The translations under genes were made by a program, and so were the position numbers. DNA of 6,114 nucleotides, from the NCBI GenBank assembly GCA_937884915.1, contig CALAAN010000274.1, forward strand, positions 1 through 6,114, in the 5' to 3' direction. Below the pieces are notes generated by a model, which worked only from the letters and a program-made list of their open reading frames with translations, made no database searches and was not told the origin of the DNA. Origin of the DNA: an uncultured Oscillibacter sp. (lineage in GTDB: Bacteria; Bacillota; Clostridia; Oscillospirales; Oscillospiraceae). This document shows, in pieces, positions 1 to 4,880 of this stretch; positions within the stretch are counted from its first letter, which is position 1; each line of letters starts with the position of its first letter.

Positions 1-1000
1 CGCAGCGCAGGCGTTTGCCTTCGGCGCAGAGGGCATCGGCCTTTGCCGTACGGAGCATATGTTCTTTGAGACCGACCGTATCAAGGCCATGCGCGAGATG
101 ATCGTCTCCGAGACCTCCGAGCAGCGTGAAAAGGCGCTGGCCAAGCTCGAGCCGATGCAGCAGGGTGACTTCGAGGCCATCTATGAGGCCATGAAGGGCC
201 GTCCGGTCACCATCCGTCTTCTTGACCCGCCCCTGCACGAGTTCGTCCCGACCGACCCGAAGGACATCGAAGAGCTCGCCAAGGAAATGAACATCTCCGT
301 TGAGCACCTCAACCAGGTCATCTCCGGCCTGCATGAGTTCAACCCCATGATGGGCCATCGCGGCTGCCGTCTGGACGTCACGTTCCCTGAGATCGCAAAG
401 ATGCAGACCGCCGCGATCATCAAGGCCGCGCTGGCTGTGCGCAGCCGCAGACCCGCCTGGAAGATCGTTCCGGAGATCATGGTCCCGCTGGTCGGCGAAG
501 AGAAGGAGCTTGCGTTCGTCAAGTCCATCATCGACCAGACCGCCAAGAAGATCATCAAGGCCGCAGGCTCGGATATGCAGTACAAGGTCGGCACGATGAT
601 CGAGATCCCGCGCGCCGCGCTGACCGCTGACGCCATCGCCAACCAGGCCGAGTTCTTCTCCTTCGGCACGAACGATTTGACGCAGATGACCTTCGGCTTC
701 TCCCGCGACGACGCCGGCAAGTTCCTCGCTTCCTACTACGACAACAAGATCTACGAGTCCGATCCGTTCTCCAAGCTCGACCAGGCAGGCGTCGGCCGCC
801 TCGTCAAGATGGCAGCGGAGCTCGGCCGCCAGACCCGCCCGGACATCAAGCTCGGCATCTGCGGCGAGCAGGGCGGCGATCCGTCGACCGTCGAGTTCTG
901 CCACAAGATCGGTCTGACCTACGTCTCCTGCAGCCCGTTCCGTGTTCCCATCGCCCGTCTCGCCGCCGCACAGGCCGCGATCAAGGCCGAGCAGGAATGA
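1..1000 (+). CDS. ppdK: Pyruvate, phosphate dikinase, C-terminal part (5' end cut by window)
   Basis: Catalyses the reversible conversion of ATP, Pi and pyruvate to AMP, PPi and PEP in the cytoplasm; in anaerobic Firmicutes it often works glycolytically beside or instead of pyruvate kinase. The reading frame is open from position 2, well before the first ATG at 59, so the gene starts upstream. The visible 332 residues are the PEP/pyruvate-binding TIM-barrel domain; the family is about 875 residues long. Visible active-site elements by homology to the C. symbiosum enzyme: the GLCRTEHMFF arginine (codon 47-49), the TIRLLDPPLHEF arginine, the metal ligand glutamate in GTMIEIPRAAL (602-604), GTNDLTQ with its metal-binding aspartate (674-676), and the catalytic cysteine of GICGEQGGD (860-862). 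The tail SCSPFRVPIARLAAAQAA is typical of the family. The nucleotide-binding and phosphohistidine domains lie outside the window. No frameshift or missing catalytic residue is seen in this part. Confidence 0.97.
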   Translation, partial: AAQAFAFGAEGIGLCRTEHMFFETDRIKAMREMIVSETSEQREKALAKLEPMQQGDFEAIYEAMKGRPVTIRLLDPPLHEFVPTDPKDIEELAKEMNISVEHLNQVISGLHEFNPMMGHRGCRLDVTFPEIAKMQTAAIIKAALAVRSRRPAWKIVPEIMVPLVGEEKELAFVKSIIDQTAKKIIKAAGSDMQYKVGTMIEIPRAALTADAIANQAEFFSFGTNDLTQMTFGFSRDDAGKFLASYYDNKIYESDPFSKLDQAGVGRLVKMAAELGRQTRPDIKLGICGEQGGDPSTVEFCHKIGLTYVSCSPFRVPIARLAAAQAAIKAEQE

Positions 1001-1029
1001 TCCCGCTGTTTCTGCACTGAACCGAAGCG

Positions 1030-1066
1030 CCCCCGATTGGATTTCTCCAATCGGGGGTGTTTTTTA
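1030..1066 (+). terminator. Intrinsic terminator of ppdK
   Basis: A perfect 11-bp stem (CCCCCGATTGG at 1030-1040 pairing with CCAATCGGGGG at 1047-1057) with a 6-nt loop is followed at once by TG and a run of six T. It begins 29 nt after the ppdK stop codon. On the minus strand the same hairpin is not followed by a T run, so it should act mainly on ppdK transcripts; no separate terminator for the convergent operon is visible. Confidence 0.93.
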
Positions 1067-1083
1067 TTTATCTGTTTCTGCTG

Positions 1084-1779
1084 TCACGCTTTCAGCAGGA
1101 TCCACATCGCCGGACGGACGCCGCCGTCCGTGTAGTTGATGTTGATGCCGGGAATATAGAGCGAGCCGTCCGGATACACCGCGACCGCGGAGACCAGATT
1201 GCTGCCCGGCGTGCGCGTCCACCACCATGCGCCAAGCTCGCGCGAGGCATTTTCCGGGTAATATTTCTTCAGCTCGTCGATCCCGAACAGAAACACCTTG
1301 TCCATGCTGTCCTGCCCGCCGGGCGTACTGTAATCCGGGTTCGCCGCCGCGTGCACGGCGGAGGCCACGAGCTGCCCGCGCTCCTCCTTCGTAAAGACCT
1401 GCTCCGCAAACGCGTGATTCAGCCATTCGCGCAGGCTGCACGCCTTCCAGCTCATCAGTACGCGCTGCTCGTTATACGCCTTCTGCGTCAGGATCGTCTG
1501 CGCGTGCAGAAGCCGCAGCTTTCCGCGCCGCTCCAGCACGGTCCACCGGATCGGCTCGCCGTCCCATTGTCCAAAGCTGACCGTATTGCCCACGGTAAAT
1601 TCCCGCAGCGCCCTGCAGCGCGCCAGATACCACGGCGCGCGCGCATACTCACCCAATTCCGCAAACAGCTGCTCCGCCTGCTCCAACTCCGCATCTGTCG
1701 TATGCTTGAGATAGAGGAGCTTTGCCTGCTGGTATTTCTGATCCTGCTCATTCTGTACGGCTGTTTCTTCCACTGCCAT
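1084..1779 (-). CDS. DUF6273 domain protein with N-terminal helical repeat
   Basis: 231-residue protein of unknown function. Residues about 12-58 are a helical, TPR/Sel1-like unit (charged helices ending in LFAELGEYARAPWYLARCRA). Residues about 61-230 match my recollection of the DUF6273 pattern: an opening FTVGNTVSFGQW, a beta-rich WTVLERRGKLRLL, then SLREWLNHAFAEQVF, and a C-terminal half with GAWWWTRTPG (183-192), VAVYPDGSLYIPG (199-211) and GVRPAMWI (220-227). The layout suggests a compact, possibly C-type-lectin-like beta fold, but that is inference. No signal peptide or membrane segment is present, so it is probably cytoplasmic. The start at 1779 is supported by AGGAGG (complement of 1788-1793) with 8-nt spacing. 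It lies 19 nt downstream of csoR on the same strand, so the two are probably co-transcribed and copper or another CsoR ligand may control it. No catalytic residue pattern is recognised. Confidence 0.88.
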   Translation of the reverse strand: MAVEETAVQNEQDQKYQQAKLLYLKHTTDAELEQAEQLFAELGEYARAPWYLARCRALREFTVGNTVSFGQWDGEPIRWTVLERRGKLRLLHAQTILTQKAYNEQRVLMSWKACSLREWLNHAFAEQVFTKEERGQLVASAVHAAANPDYSTPGGQDSMDKVFLFGIDELKKYYPENASRELGAWWWTRTPGSNLVSAVAVYPDGSLYIPGININYTDGGVRPAMWILLKA

Positions 1780-1798
1780 TTCGAATGCCTCCTGTCCG

Positions 1799-2065
1799 TT
1801 ATCCCTGCGCCATCCGGTTCAGAAGCGCGAGCGCCTCTTCCACCTTCGGGTCAAGCCTGTCCGTCTGCAGCGCGTCGCGCACGCAGCCCTCGATATGTGC
1901 CTTCATGACCTCCTGATTGATGCTCTTCAGCAGCGACTGCGTCGCCAGCAGCTGATTAGAGATCTCCACACAATACCTGTCCTCCTCCACCATACGGATC
2001 AGCCCGTCGAGCTGCCCGCGGGCGATCTTCAGCTTCCGCATCACGCTGGCATGATCTGCTCTCAT
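1799..2065 (-). CDS. csoR: CsoR-family metal-sensing transcriptional repressor (copper-type ligand set)
   Basis: 88-residue all-helical repressor of the CsoR/RcnR/FrmR (DUF156) family; these tetramers bind DNA in the apo form and are released by Cu(I), Ni/Co, formaldehyde or persulfide. The family pattern is clear: RLKIARGQ-type start (here RKLKIARGQLDGLIRMVEEDRYC), then DRYCVEISNQLLATQSLLKSINQEVMKAHIEGCV. Cys32, His57 and Cys61 correspond to the C36-H61-C65 Cu(I) site of M. tuberculosis CsoR, and Tyr31 and Glu77 sit where its second-shell Tyr35 and Glu81 do (constant offset of four). This favours copper over formaldehyde, nickel or sulfide sensing. Length is normal. The ATG at 2063-2065 has AAAGGAG (complement of 2072-2078), spacing 6 nt. 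It leads a probable operon with the DUF6273 gene; no copper ATPase or CopZ is in view. Repression of its own promoter is likely from the operator-like repeats at 2087-2121. Confidence 0.93.
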   Translation of the reverse strand: MRADHASVMRKLKIARGQLDGLIRMVEEDRYCVEISNQLLATQSLLKSINQEVMKAHIEGCVRDALQTDRLDPKVEEALALLNRMAQG

Positions 2066-2086
2066 TGTCCGCTCCTTTCATATACA

Positions 2087-2121
2087 ATACCCAGGTATAG
2101 TATTCATACCGTGATTATACC
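2087..2121 (-). promoter_or_regulatory. Probable CsoR operator: four ATACC/GGTAT half-sites
   Basis: Read on the plus strand, ATACC occurs at 2087-2091, 2106-2110 and 2117-2121, and GGTAT at 2094-2098. The first two form a perfect palindrome, ATACC-CA-GGTAT. On the minus strand the core reads ATACTATACCTGGGTAT, which resembles operators known for this family (AT-rich arms around a short G/C tract, as in FrmR and RcnR sites). The sites cover the -10 box and probable transcription start of csoR, so binding would block the promoter. Operator identity is inferred from position and pattern. Confidence 0.7.
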
Positions 2122-2142
2122 GCACTGCGCTCCGTTCTGCAA
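2114..2142 (-). promoter_or_regulatory. Promoter of the csoR-DUF6273 operon
   Basis: On the minus strand a perfect TATAAT (complement of 2114-2119) follows TTGCAG (complement of 2137-2142) after a 17-nt spacer. The -35 box matches only three of six consensus bases. Transcription would start near 2107 and leave a leader of about 40 nt before the csoR start codon. The -10 box is overlapped by ATACC half-sites, consistent with autorepression. Confidence 0.65.
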
Positions 2143-2329
2143 CCCCGTTTTTTCCGCCCTCTCGGCCCGCACCGGTTTTGACGCGTGCCGCGCCGCGCGC
2201 ATTTGTCCTTTTCCACTCTGTTTTCCGGCGGAAGTGAAATCACTGTTTCTGACAAGGAAGCGTTGTTTTTGACCAACGTTTATTTCCGTTTTTCGCCAGT
2301 CGTCGGGCTGTGCCATTAAAAAACGCCAG

Positions 2330-2341
2330 CATTCGCGAATG
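2330..2341. promoter_or_regulatory. Perfect 12-bp palindrome CATTCGCGAATG, possible operator
   Basis: CATTCGCGAATG is its own reverse complement and has a central CG, as many LacI/GalR-family operators do. It lies about 200 nt upstream of the TATAAT preceding the importer operon. No regulator gene for it is in the window, so the assignment as a binding site is tentative. Confidence 0.4.
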
Positions 2342-2366
2342 TCAAAATAGTCAATTTTTACATAAG

Positions 2367-2389
2367 TTTTGTTGCACTATGCACAAAAA
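2367..2389. repeat. Imperfect dyad in the importer upstream region
   Basis: TTTTGTTGCA (2367-2376) and TGCACAAAAA (2380-2389) are inverted copies matching at eight of ten positions around a 3-nt centre, CTA. The inner TGCA/TGCA is perfect. This could be a protein binding site; it is not followed by a T run in a way that would suggest a terminator. Confidence 0.35.
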
Positions 2390-2407
2390 CTGTAGAAACA
2401 TAAAAAA

Positions 2408-2420
2408 ACGCAGGTTTTCC
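2408..2420. repeat. 13-bp inverted repeat flanking the binding-protein gene, left copy
   Basis: ACGCAGGTTTTCC here is the exact reverse complement of GGAAAACCTGCGT at 3777-3789. The two copies sit in the intergenic DNA on either side of the substrate-binding gene. Part of it, AAACGCAGG (2406-2414), recurs directly at 2501-2509 inside the cre-like site. Function unknown; no target-site duplication or transposase suggests a mobile element. Confidence 0.4.
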
Positions 2421-2478
2421 CCTGTCCCGTCATTCAGCAATGTGATAAAATGCAAATGAACAGCAGCAATCGAAAATA

Positions 2479-2491
2479 GTTGTTTTTGACA
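2479..2491 (+). promoter_or_regulatory. TTGACA box within a repeated GTTGTTTTTGAC element
   Basis: TTGACA at 2486-2491 is a perfect -35 hexamer, but the sequence 16-19 nt downstream (2508-2516) has no recognisable -10 box; the best, AAGAAT at 2512-2517, would need a 20-nt spacer. The 12-mer GTTGTTTTTGAC at 2479-2490 also occurs at 2262-2273, so this may be a regulator site and not a promoter. Confidence 0.3.
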
Positions 2492-2496
2492 AATTA

Positions 2497-2511
2497 TCGT
2501 AAACGCAGGCA
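2497..2511 (+). promoter_or_regulatory. cre-like site (carbon catabolite control)
   Basis: TCGTAAACGCAGGCA matches the relaxed CcpA site WTGNAANCGNWNNCW at all defined positions but one (C for T at the second). It sits just upstream of the probable start of the importer operon, where a carbon-catabolite site would make sense for a sugar transporter. A single near-match in AT-rich DNA can arise by chance, and CcpA itself is not in the window. Confidence 0.4.
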
Positions 2512-2534
2512 AAGAATTAACAAAGCTGGCGGTT

Positions 2535-2540
2535 TATAAT
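2535..2540 (+). promoter_or_regulatory. Candidate -10 box for the importer operon
   Basis: A perfect TATAAT lies about 104 nt before the binding-protein start codon. The matching -35 position (2512-2517, AAGAAT) is poor, so the promoter would depend on an activator or be weak; alternatively the hexamer is fortuitous. A start near 2547 would give a leader of about 97 nt that contains a small CGGCAA/TTGCCG hairpin (2553-2573). Confidence 0.4.
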
Positions 2541-2643
2541 GGAACTACAGGGCGGCAAAAACACACATTGCCGTTCACCCGCTCCCGCATGGGCAGCCAC
2601 CCCGGACGGAGCAAAGAAAACTGACTTACAGGAGGAAAACAAA

Positions 2644-3747
2644 ATGAAAAAGTGGTTATCTCTAATCCTCGTCGCAGTCCTGACCCTGTCGCTGCTTGCC
2701 GGCTGTGCCGCCAAGACGGCAGATCAGCCCGCCGCCAGCACCGACACCGCTGCTGACACGACCCCCGCAGACACCGCTGCCACCGAAACCGCAGAACCCG
2801 CTGCTGACGGCAAGGTTCTCAAGATCGGCATCTCCTGGGCTCACTGCAATGACGCTCTGTTCTACAGCTGGCGCGACGGCCTGAAAAAGGTTCTCGACGA
2901 GACCTGCAAGGATCACGGCTATGACAGCGTGACCTGGGTCGACGTCGTTTCCGGTGACGACACCGCCAAGCAGGCTTCCGACATCTCCGACCTCGTCACG
3001 CAGGGCTGCGATGCGATCATTGCCTACGCATTCGACAACCAGGCGATCGCCAGCTCCGCCAAGGAAGTGGAAGACGCCGGTATCCCCTTCATCCTCTGGG
3101 ACCGCGACATGGCCGAGGGTGCTTCCCCCGCTGCTGACCTCTTCGTTGGTCTGGACACCTACAACCAGGCTTACCTCGCCGGCAAAGCCTTCTTCCAGGA
3201 CCTGAAGGACAAGGGCGTTGAGGCCACCGACATCATCTCCATCATGGGCGCTACCAACGACAACAACGCACTCAACCGCCAGAAGGGTTTTGAGGACGCA
3301 GCCGCTGAGTTCGGCCTCACCATCGCACAGACCGTTCCGTCCGACTGGGACGCTGAAAAGGCTCTGACCGGCTTCAGCGCCGCTTTCCAGGCACATCCCG
3401 ACTGCAACGTCGTTCTGATCGCTTCCGACTTCATCGTCACCGCTGTTCAGACCGTTCTTGAGGCCAACGACGCATGGTACACCAACACGGAAGAAGGCCA
3501 TGTCTGGATCTGCTCGCAGGACGGCTTCCCGACCGGCGTCAAGTTCATGCAGGAAGGCTACATGGATTACTCCGGCATGTACAACGTTGACGGCATGTGC
3601 GAGAACTTCGCAAACGCTGTTTACGATCTGATCGACGGCACCTACACCGGCGAAGCCAAGCTCTACACCGATCCGATGGTCGTCGCTGCTGCCGACATCA
3701 ACAACCTGGATCTCTGGGGCGCACACTACATGGAAGAAGCTGCATAA
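2644..3747 (+). CDS. Sugar ABC transporter substrate-binding lipoprotein (RbsB/MglB-like)
   Basis: 367-residue extracellular solute receptor of the periplasmic-binding-protein type I class (Peripla_BP_4, CUT2 importers). A signal peptide (MKKWLSLILVAVLTLSLLAGC) ends in the lipobox LAGC with Cys21 as the lipid-modified residue. Residues 22-56 are an Ala/Thr/Asp/Pro-rich linker holding the receptor off the membrane. The two-lobed domain starts at KVLKIGIS (57-64) and shows QASDISDLVTQGCDAIIAYA, IPFILWDRDM with the WDRD ligand-binding stretch (152-155), an arginine at 212 in NRQKGF, SD at 261-262 and QDG at 292-294, all at positions that line the sugar pocket in RbsB-like proteins. The start at 2644 is fixed by AGGAGG (2630-2635, 8-nt spacing) and the signal peptide; an in-frame ATG at 2539 lies in the TATAAT and has no binding site. 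It is the first gene of the importer operon. Substrate is a sugar by family; ribose, galactose, xylose or inositol cannot be separated here. Confidence 0.93.
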   Translation: MKKWLSLILVAVLTLSLLAGCAAKTADQPAASTDTAADTTPADTAATETAEPAADGKVLKIGISWAHCNDALFYSWRDGLKKVLDETCKDHGYDSVTWVDVVSGDDTAKQASDISDLVTQGCDAIIAYAFDNQAIASSAKEVEDAGIPFILWDRDMAEGASPAADLFVGLDTYNQAYLAGKAFFQDLKDKGVEATDIISIMGATNDNNALNRQKGFEDAAAEFGLTIAQTVPSDWDAEKALTGFSAAFQAHPDCNVVLIASDFIVTAVQTVLEANDAWYTNTEEGHVWICSQDGFPTGVKFMQEGYMDYSGMYNVDGMCENFANAVYDLIDGTYTGEAKLYTDPMVVAAADINNLDLWGAHYMEEAA

Positions 3748-3774
3748 CCAACCACCAAACAAGGCGTATTCCTA

Positions 3775-3786
3775 CAGGAAAACCTG
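3775..3786 (+). repeat. Small CAGG-AAAA-CCTG hairpin before the large one
   Basis: CAGG (3775-3778) pairs with CCTG (3783-3786) over an AAAA loop. The right part belongs to the 13-mer GGAAAACCTGCGT (3777-3789), whose exact reverse complement occurs at 2408-2420 upstream of the binding-protein gene. Too short to act alone as a terminator. Confidence 0.4.
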
Positions 3787-3788
3787 CG

Positions 3789-3820
3789 TCAATGGAGGGA
3801 GCTTCGGCTCCCTCCATTGA
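3789..3820 (+). terminator. Intercistronic 14-bp hairpin with UUCG tetraloop, possible partial terminator
   Basis: TCAATGGAGGGAGC (3789-3802) pairs perfectly with GCTCCCTCCATTGA (3807-3820) around TTCG, giving the very stable C(UUCG)G cap. It begins 42 nt after the binding-protein stop. Six T follow at 3830-3835, but 9 nt away from the stem, which is too far for an efficient intrinsic terminator. It may block 3' exonucleases or attenuate transcription so that the binding protein is made in excess over the permease and ATPase, as is common in binding-protein-dependent importers. Confidence 0.7.
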
Positions 3821-3874
3821 AGGCGTTCGTTTTTTGAAGGCATATCCGGAAAAACGAGGGGGAGTTTCACCAAG

Positions 3875-4876
3875 ATGAACGTAAGCAACAAACAGCCGGC
3901 AAAGAAAGAACGGCTCCGGCAGGAACTGGTCCACGGACTGAAAAACGGCAACACCGCACTGATCCTTCTGATCATCGTCGCAATGATCGTGCTGTCGATC
4001 CTGATCCCGAACTTTTTGTCCGTCGGCAATATCTTCAATCTTCTGACGCAGGCCAGCATCATCGGTCTTCCCGCGATCGGCCTGACTTTCATTATCGTCA
4101 CCGCAGGCATTGACCTGTCGCTGTCGACCAACATGGCGTGCAGCGCCATTCTCGGCTGCATCATCATGCGCAACACGCAGAACGTATTTCTCGGCGTTCT
4201 GTGCATCCTCGCATTCGCGATCCTGTTCGGCTGCATCAACGGCTTCTCCGTGGCCAAGCTCAAGATGGTCCCGATGATCGTCACGCTGGCCATCCAGACG
4301 CTGAACGTCGGTATCTCCAACTACTGCACGCAGGGCACGAGCATCGCCGGTCTGCCGGAGAGCTATTCCCGGATCTTCGCCGGGTCGATCGGCAACGTGG
4401 TCCCGATCTCCGTCGTCGTCTTCCTTGTCGTCGCCTATCTGATGCATCTGCTGCTGACGCGCACGATCTTCGGCCGCCAGCTGTTCCAGACCGGCATCAA
4501 CGAGCAGGCCGCGCGGGTCAACGGCGTCAACACCACAAAGATCCTGTTCCTCATCTATTTCATCGGCGGCTGCATGGCCGGTATCAACGGCGTGCTGACC
4601 TCGGCCAGACTGAACTCTGCCGGCCCCACCATGGGTCCGACCAGCGCGTTCAATAACATCGTCTGCTCCTGCGTCCTCGGCGGCGCAAGCGTCTGGGGCG
4701 GCAAGGGCACCATCCTCGGCACGCTGATCGGCAGCATCATCATGGCGATCATCACCAACGCAATGAACCTCATGAATGTCGACTTCTTCATCACCTACAT
4801 CATCAAGGGCCTCATCATTGTGCTGGTCTGCTATCTGGACGTTCTTCGGAACAAAGTAACGATAAAGGAGCACTGA
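3875..4876 (+). CDS. Sugar ABC transporter permease (RbsC-like, BPD_transp_2)
   Basis: 333-residue inner-membrane channel subunit of a CUT2 sugar importer; two copies would form the pore. A positively charged cytoplasmic N-terminus (KQPAKKERLR) precedes about eight to ten hydrophobic segments, near 27-47, 56-77, 86-97, 103-121, 131-149, 172-193, 221-241, 258-272, 278-297 and 303-321. Family marks are TAGIDLSLS (76-84, TGGIDLSVG in RbsC), the cytoplasmic ATPase-contact loop TIFGRQLFQTGINEQAARVNGVNT (197-220) and the C-terminal GGASVWGGKGTILGTLIG (269-286). Length agrees with the family. The ATG at 3875 is preceded by AGGGGGAG (3857-3864) with a slightly long spacing of 10 nt. It follows the binding-protein gene after 127 nt holding a strong hairpin and precedes the ATPase by 4 nt. 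Substrate follows that of the binding protein and is unknown. Confidence 0.94.
   Translation: MNVSNKQPAKKERLRQELVHGLKNGNTALILLIIVAMIVLSILIPNFLSVGNIFNLLTQASIIGLPAIGLTFIIVTAGIDLSLSTNMACSAILGCIIMRNTQNVFLGVLCILAFAILFGCINGFSVAKLKMVPMIVTLAIQTLNVGISNYCTQGTSIAGLPESYSRIFAGSIGNVVPISVVVFLVVAYLMHLLLTRTIFGRQLFQTGINEQAARVNGVNTTKILFLIYFIGGCMAGINGVLTSARLNSAGPTMGPTSAFNNIVCSCVLGGASVWGGKGTILGTLIGSIIMAIITNAMNLMNVDFFITYIIKGLIIVLVCYLDVLRNKVTIKEH
4864..4870 (+). promoter_or_regulatory. Ribosome binding site of the ATPase gene inside the permease gene
   Basis: AAAGGAG lies within the last codons of the permease, 10 nt before the ATPase ATG at 4881, and the permease stop codon (4874-4876) falls between them. Ribosomes finishing the permease therefore end at the ATPase start, which suggests translational coupling and balanced amounts of the two subunits. 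Confidence 0.75.
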
Positions 4877-4880
4877 GACA

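Larger units (their letters stand above)
2143..2534. other. Intergenic regulatory stretch without a credible gene
   Basis: Between the csoR promoter and the importer promoter I see no convincing coding region; the one sizeable minus-strand frame (2316-2104) lacks a ribosome binding site and runs through the csoR promoter. The stretch is AT-richer than its surroundings from about 2220 on. It holds several small symmetric or repeated elements: AGTGA-AA-TCACT (2233-2244), CGTTG/CAACG inverted repeat (2261-2278), a 12-bp palindrome (2330-2341), an imperfect dyad (2367-2389), repeated TGTTTYTGAC motifs and a cre-like site (2497-2511). This density fits binding sites for regulators of the downstream sugar importer. 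Confidence 0.6.

Noticed and set aside
1057..1908. 283-codon plus-strand open frame over DUF6273 and csoR
   Set aside because: Arg/Pro-rich shadow that spans two well-supported minus-strand genes with ribosome binding sites; its ATG sits in the ppdK terminator region.
2104..2316. 70-codon minus-strand frame upstream of csoR
   Set aside because: No ribosome binding site before its ATG, no recognisable domain, and it runs through the csoR promoter and operator.
2322..2341. Possible minus-strand terminator (palindrome followed by T run on that strand)
   Set aside because: On the minus strand CTGGCG separates the 12-bp palindrome from the T run, the palindrome leaves almost no loop, and there is no upstream minus-strand gene in view to terminate.
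2539..2643. In-frame upstream start for the binding-protein gene
   Set aside because: The ATG lies within the TATAAT, lacks a ribosome binding site, and would bury the lipoprotein signal peptide behind 35 residues.
2662..3762. 366-codon minus-strand open frame opposite the binding protein
   Set aside because: Antisense of an unmistakable lipoprotein gene; V/G-rich composition comes from the opposite strand's codon bias.
2408..3789. Insertion element bounded by the 13-bp inverted repeat
   Set aside because: The enclosed gene is an ordinary transporter subunit, there is no transposase, and no flanking duplication is seen.
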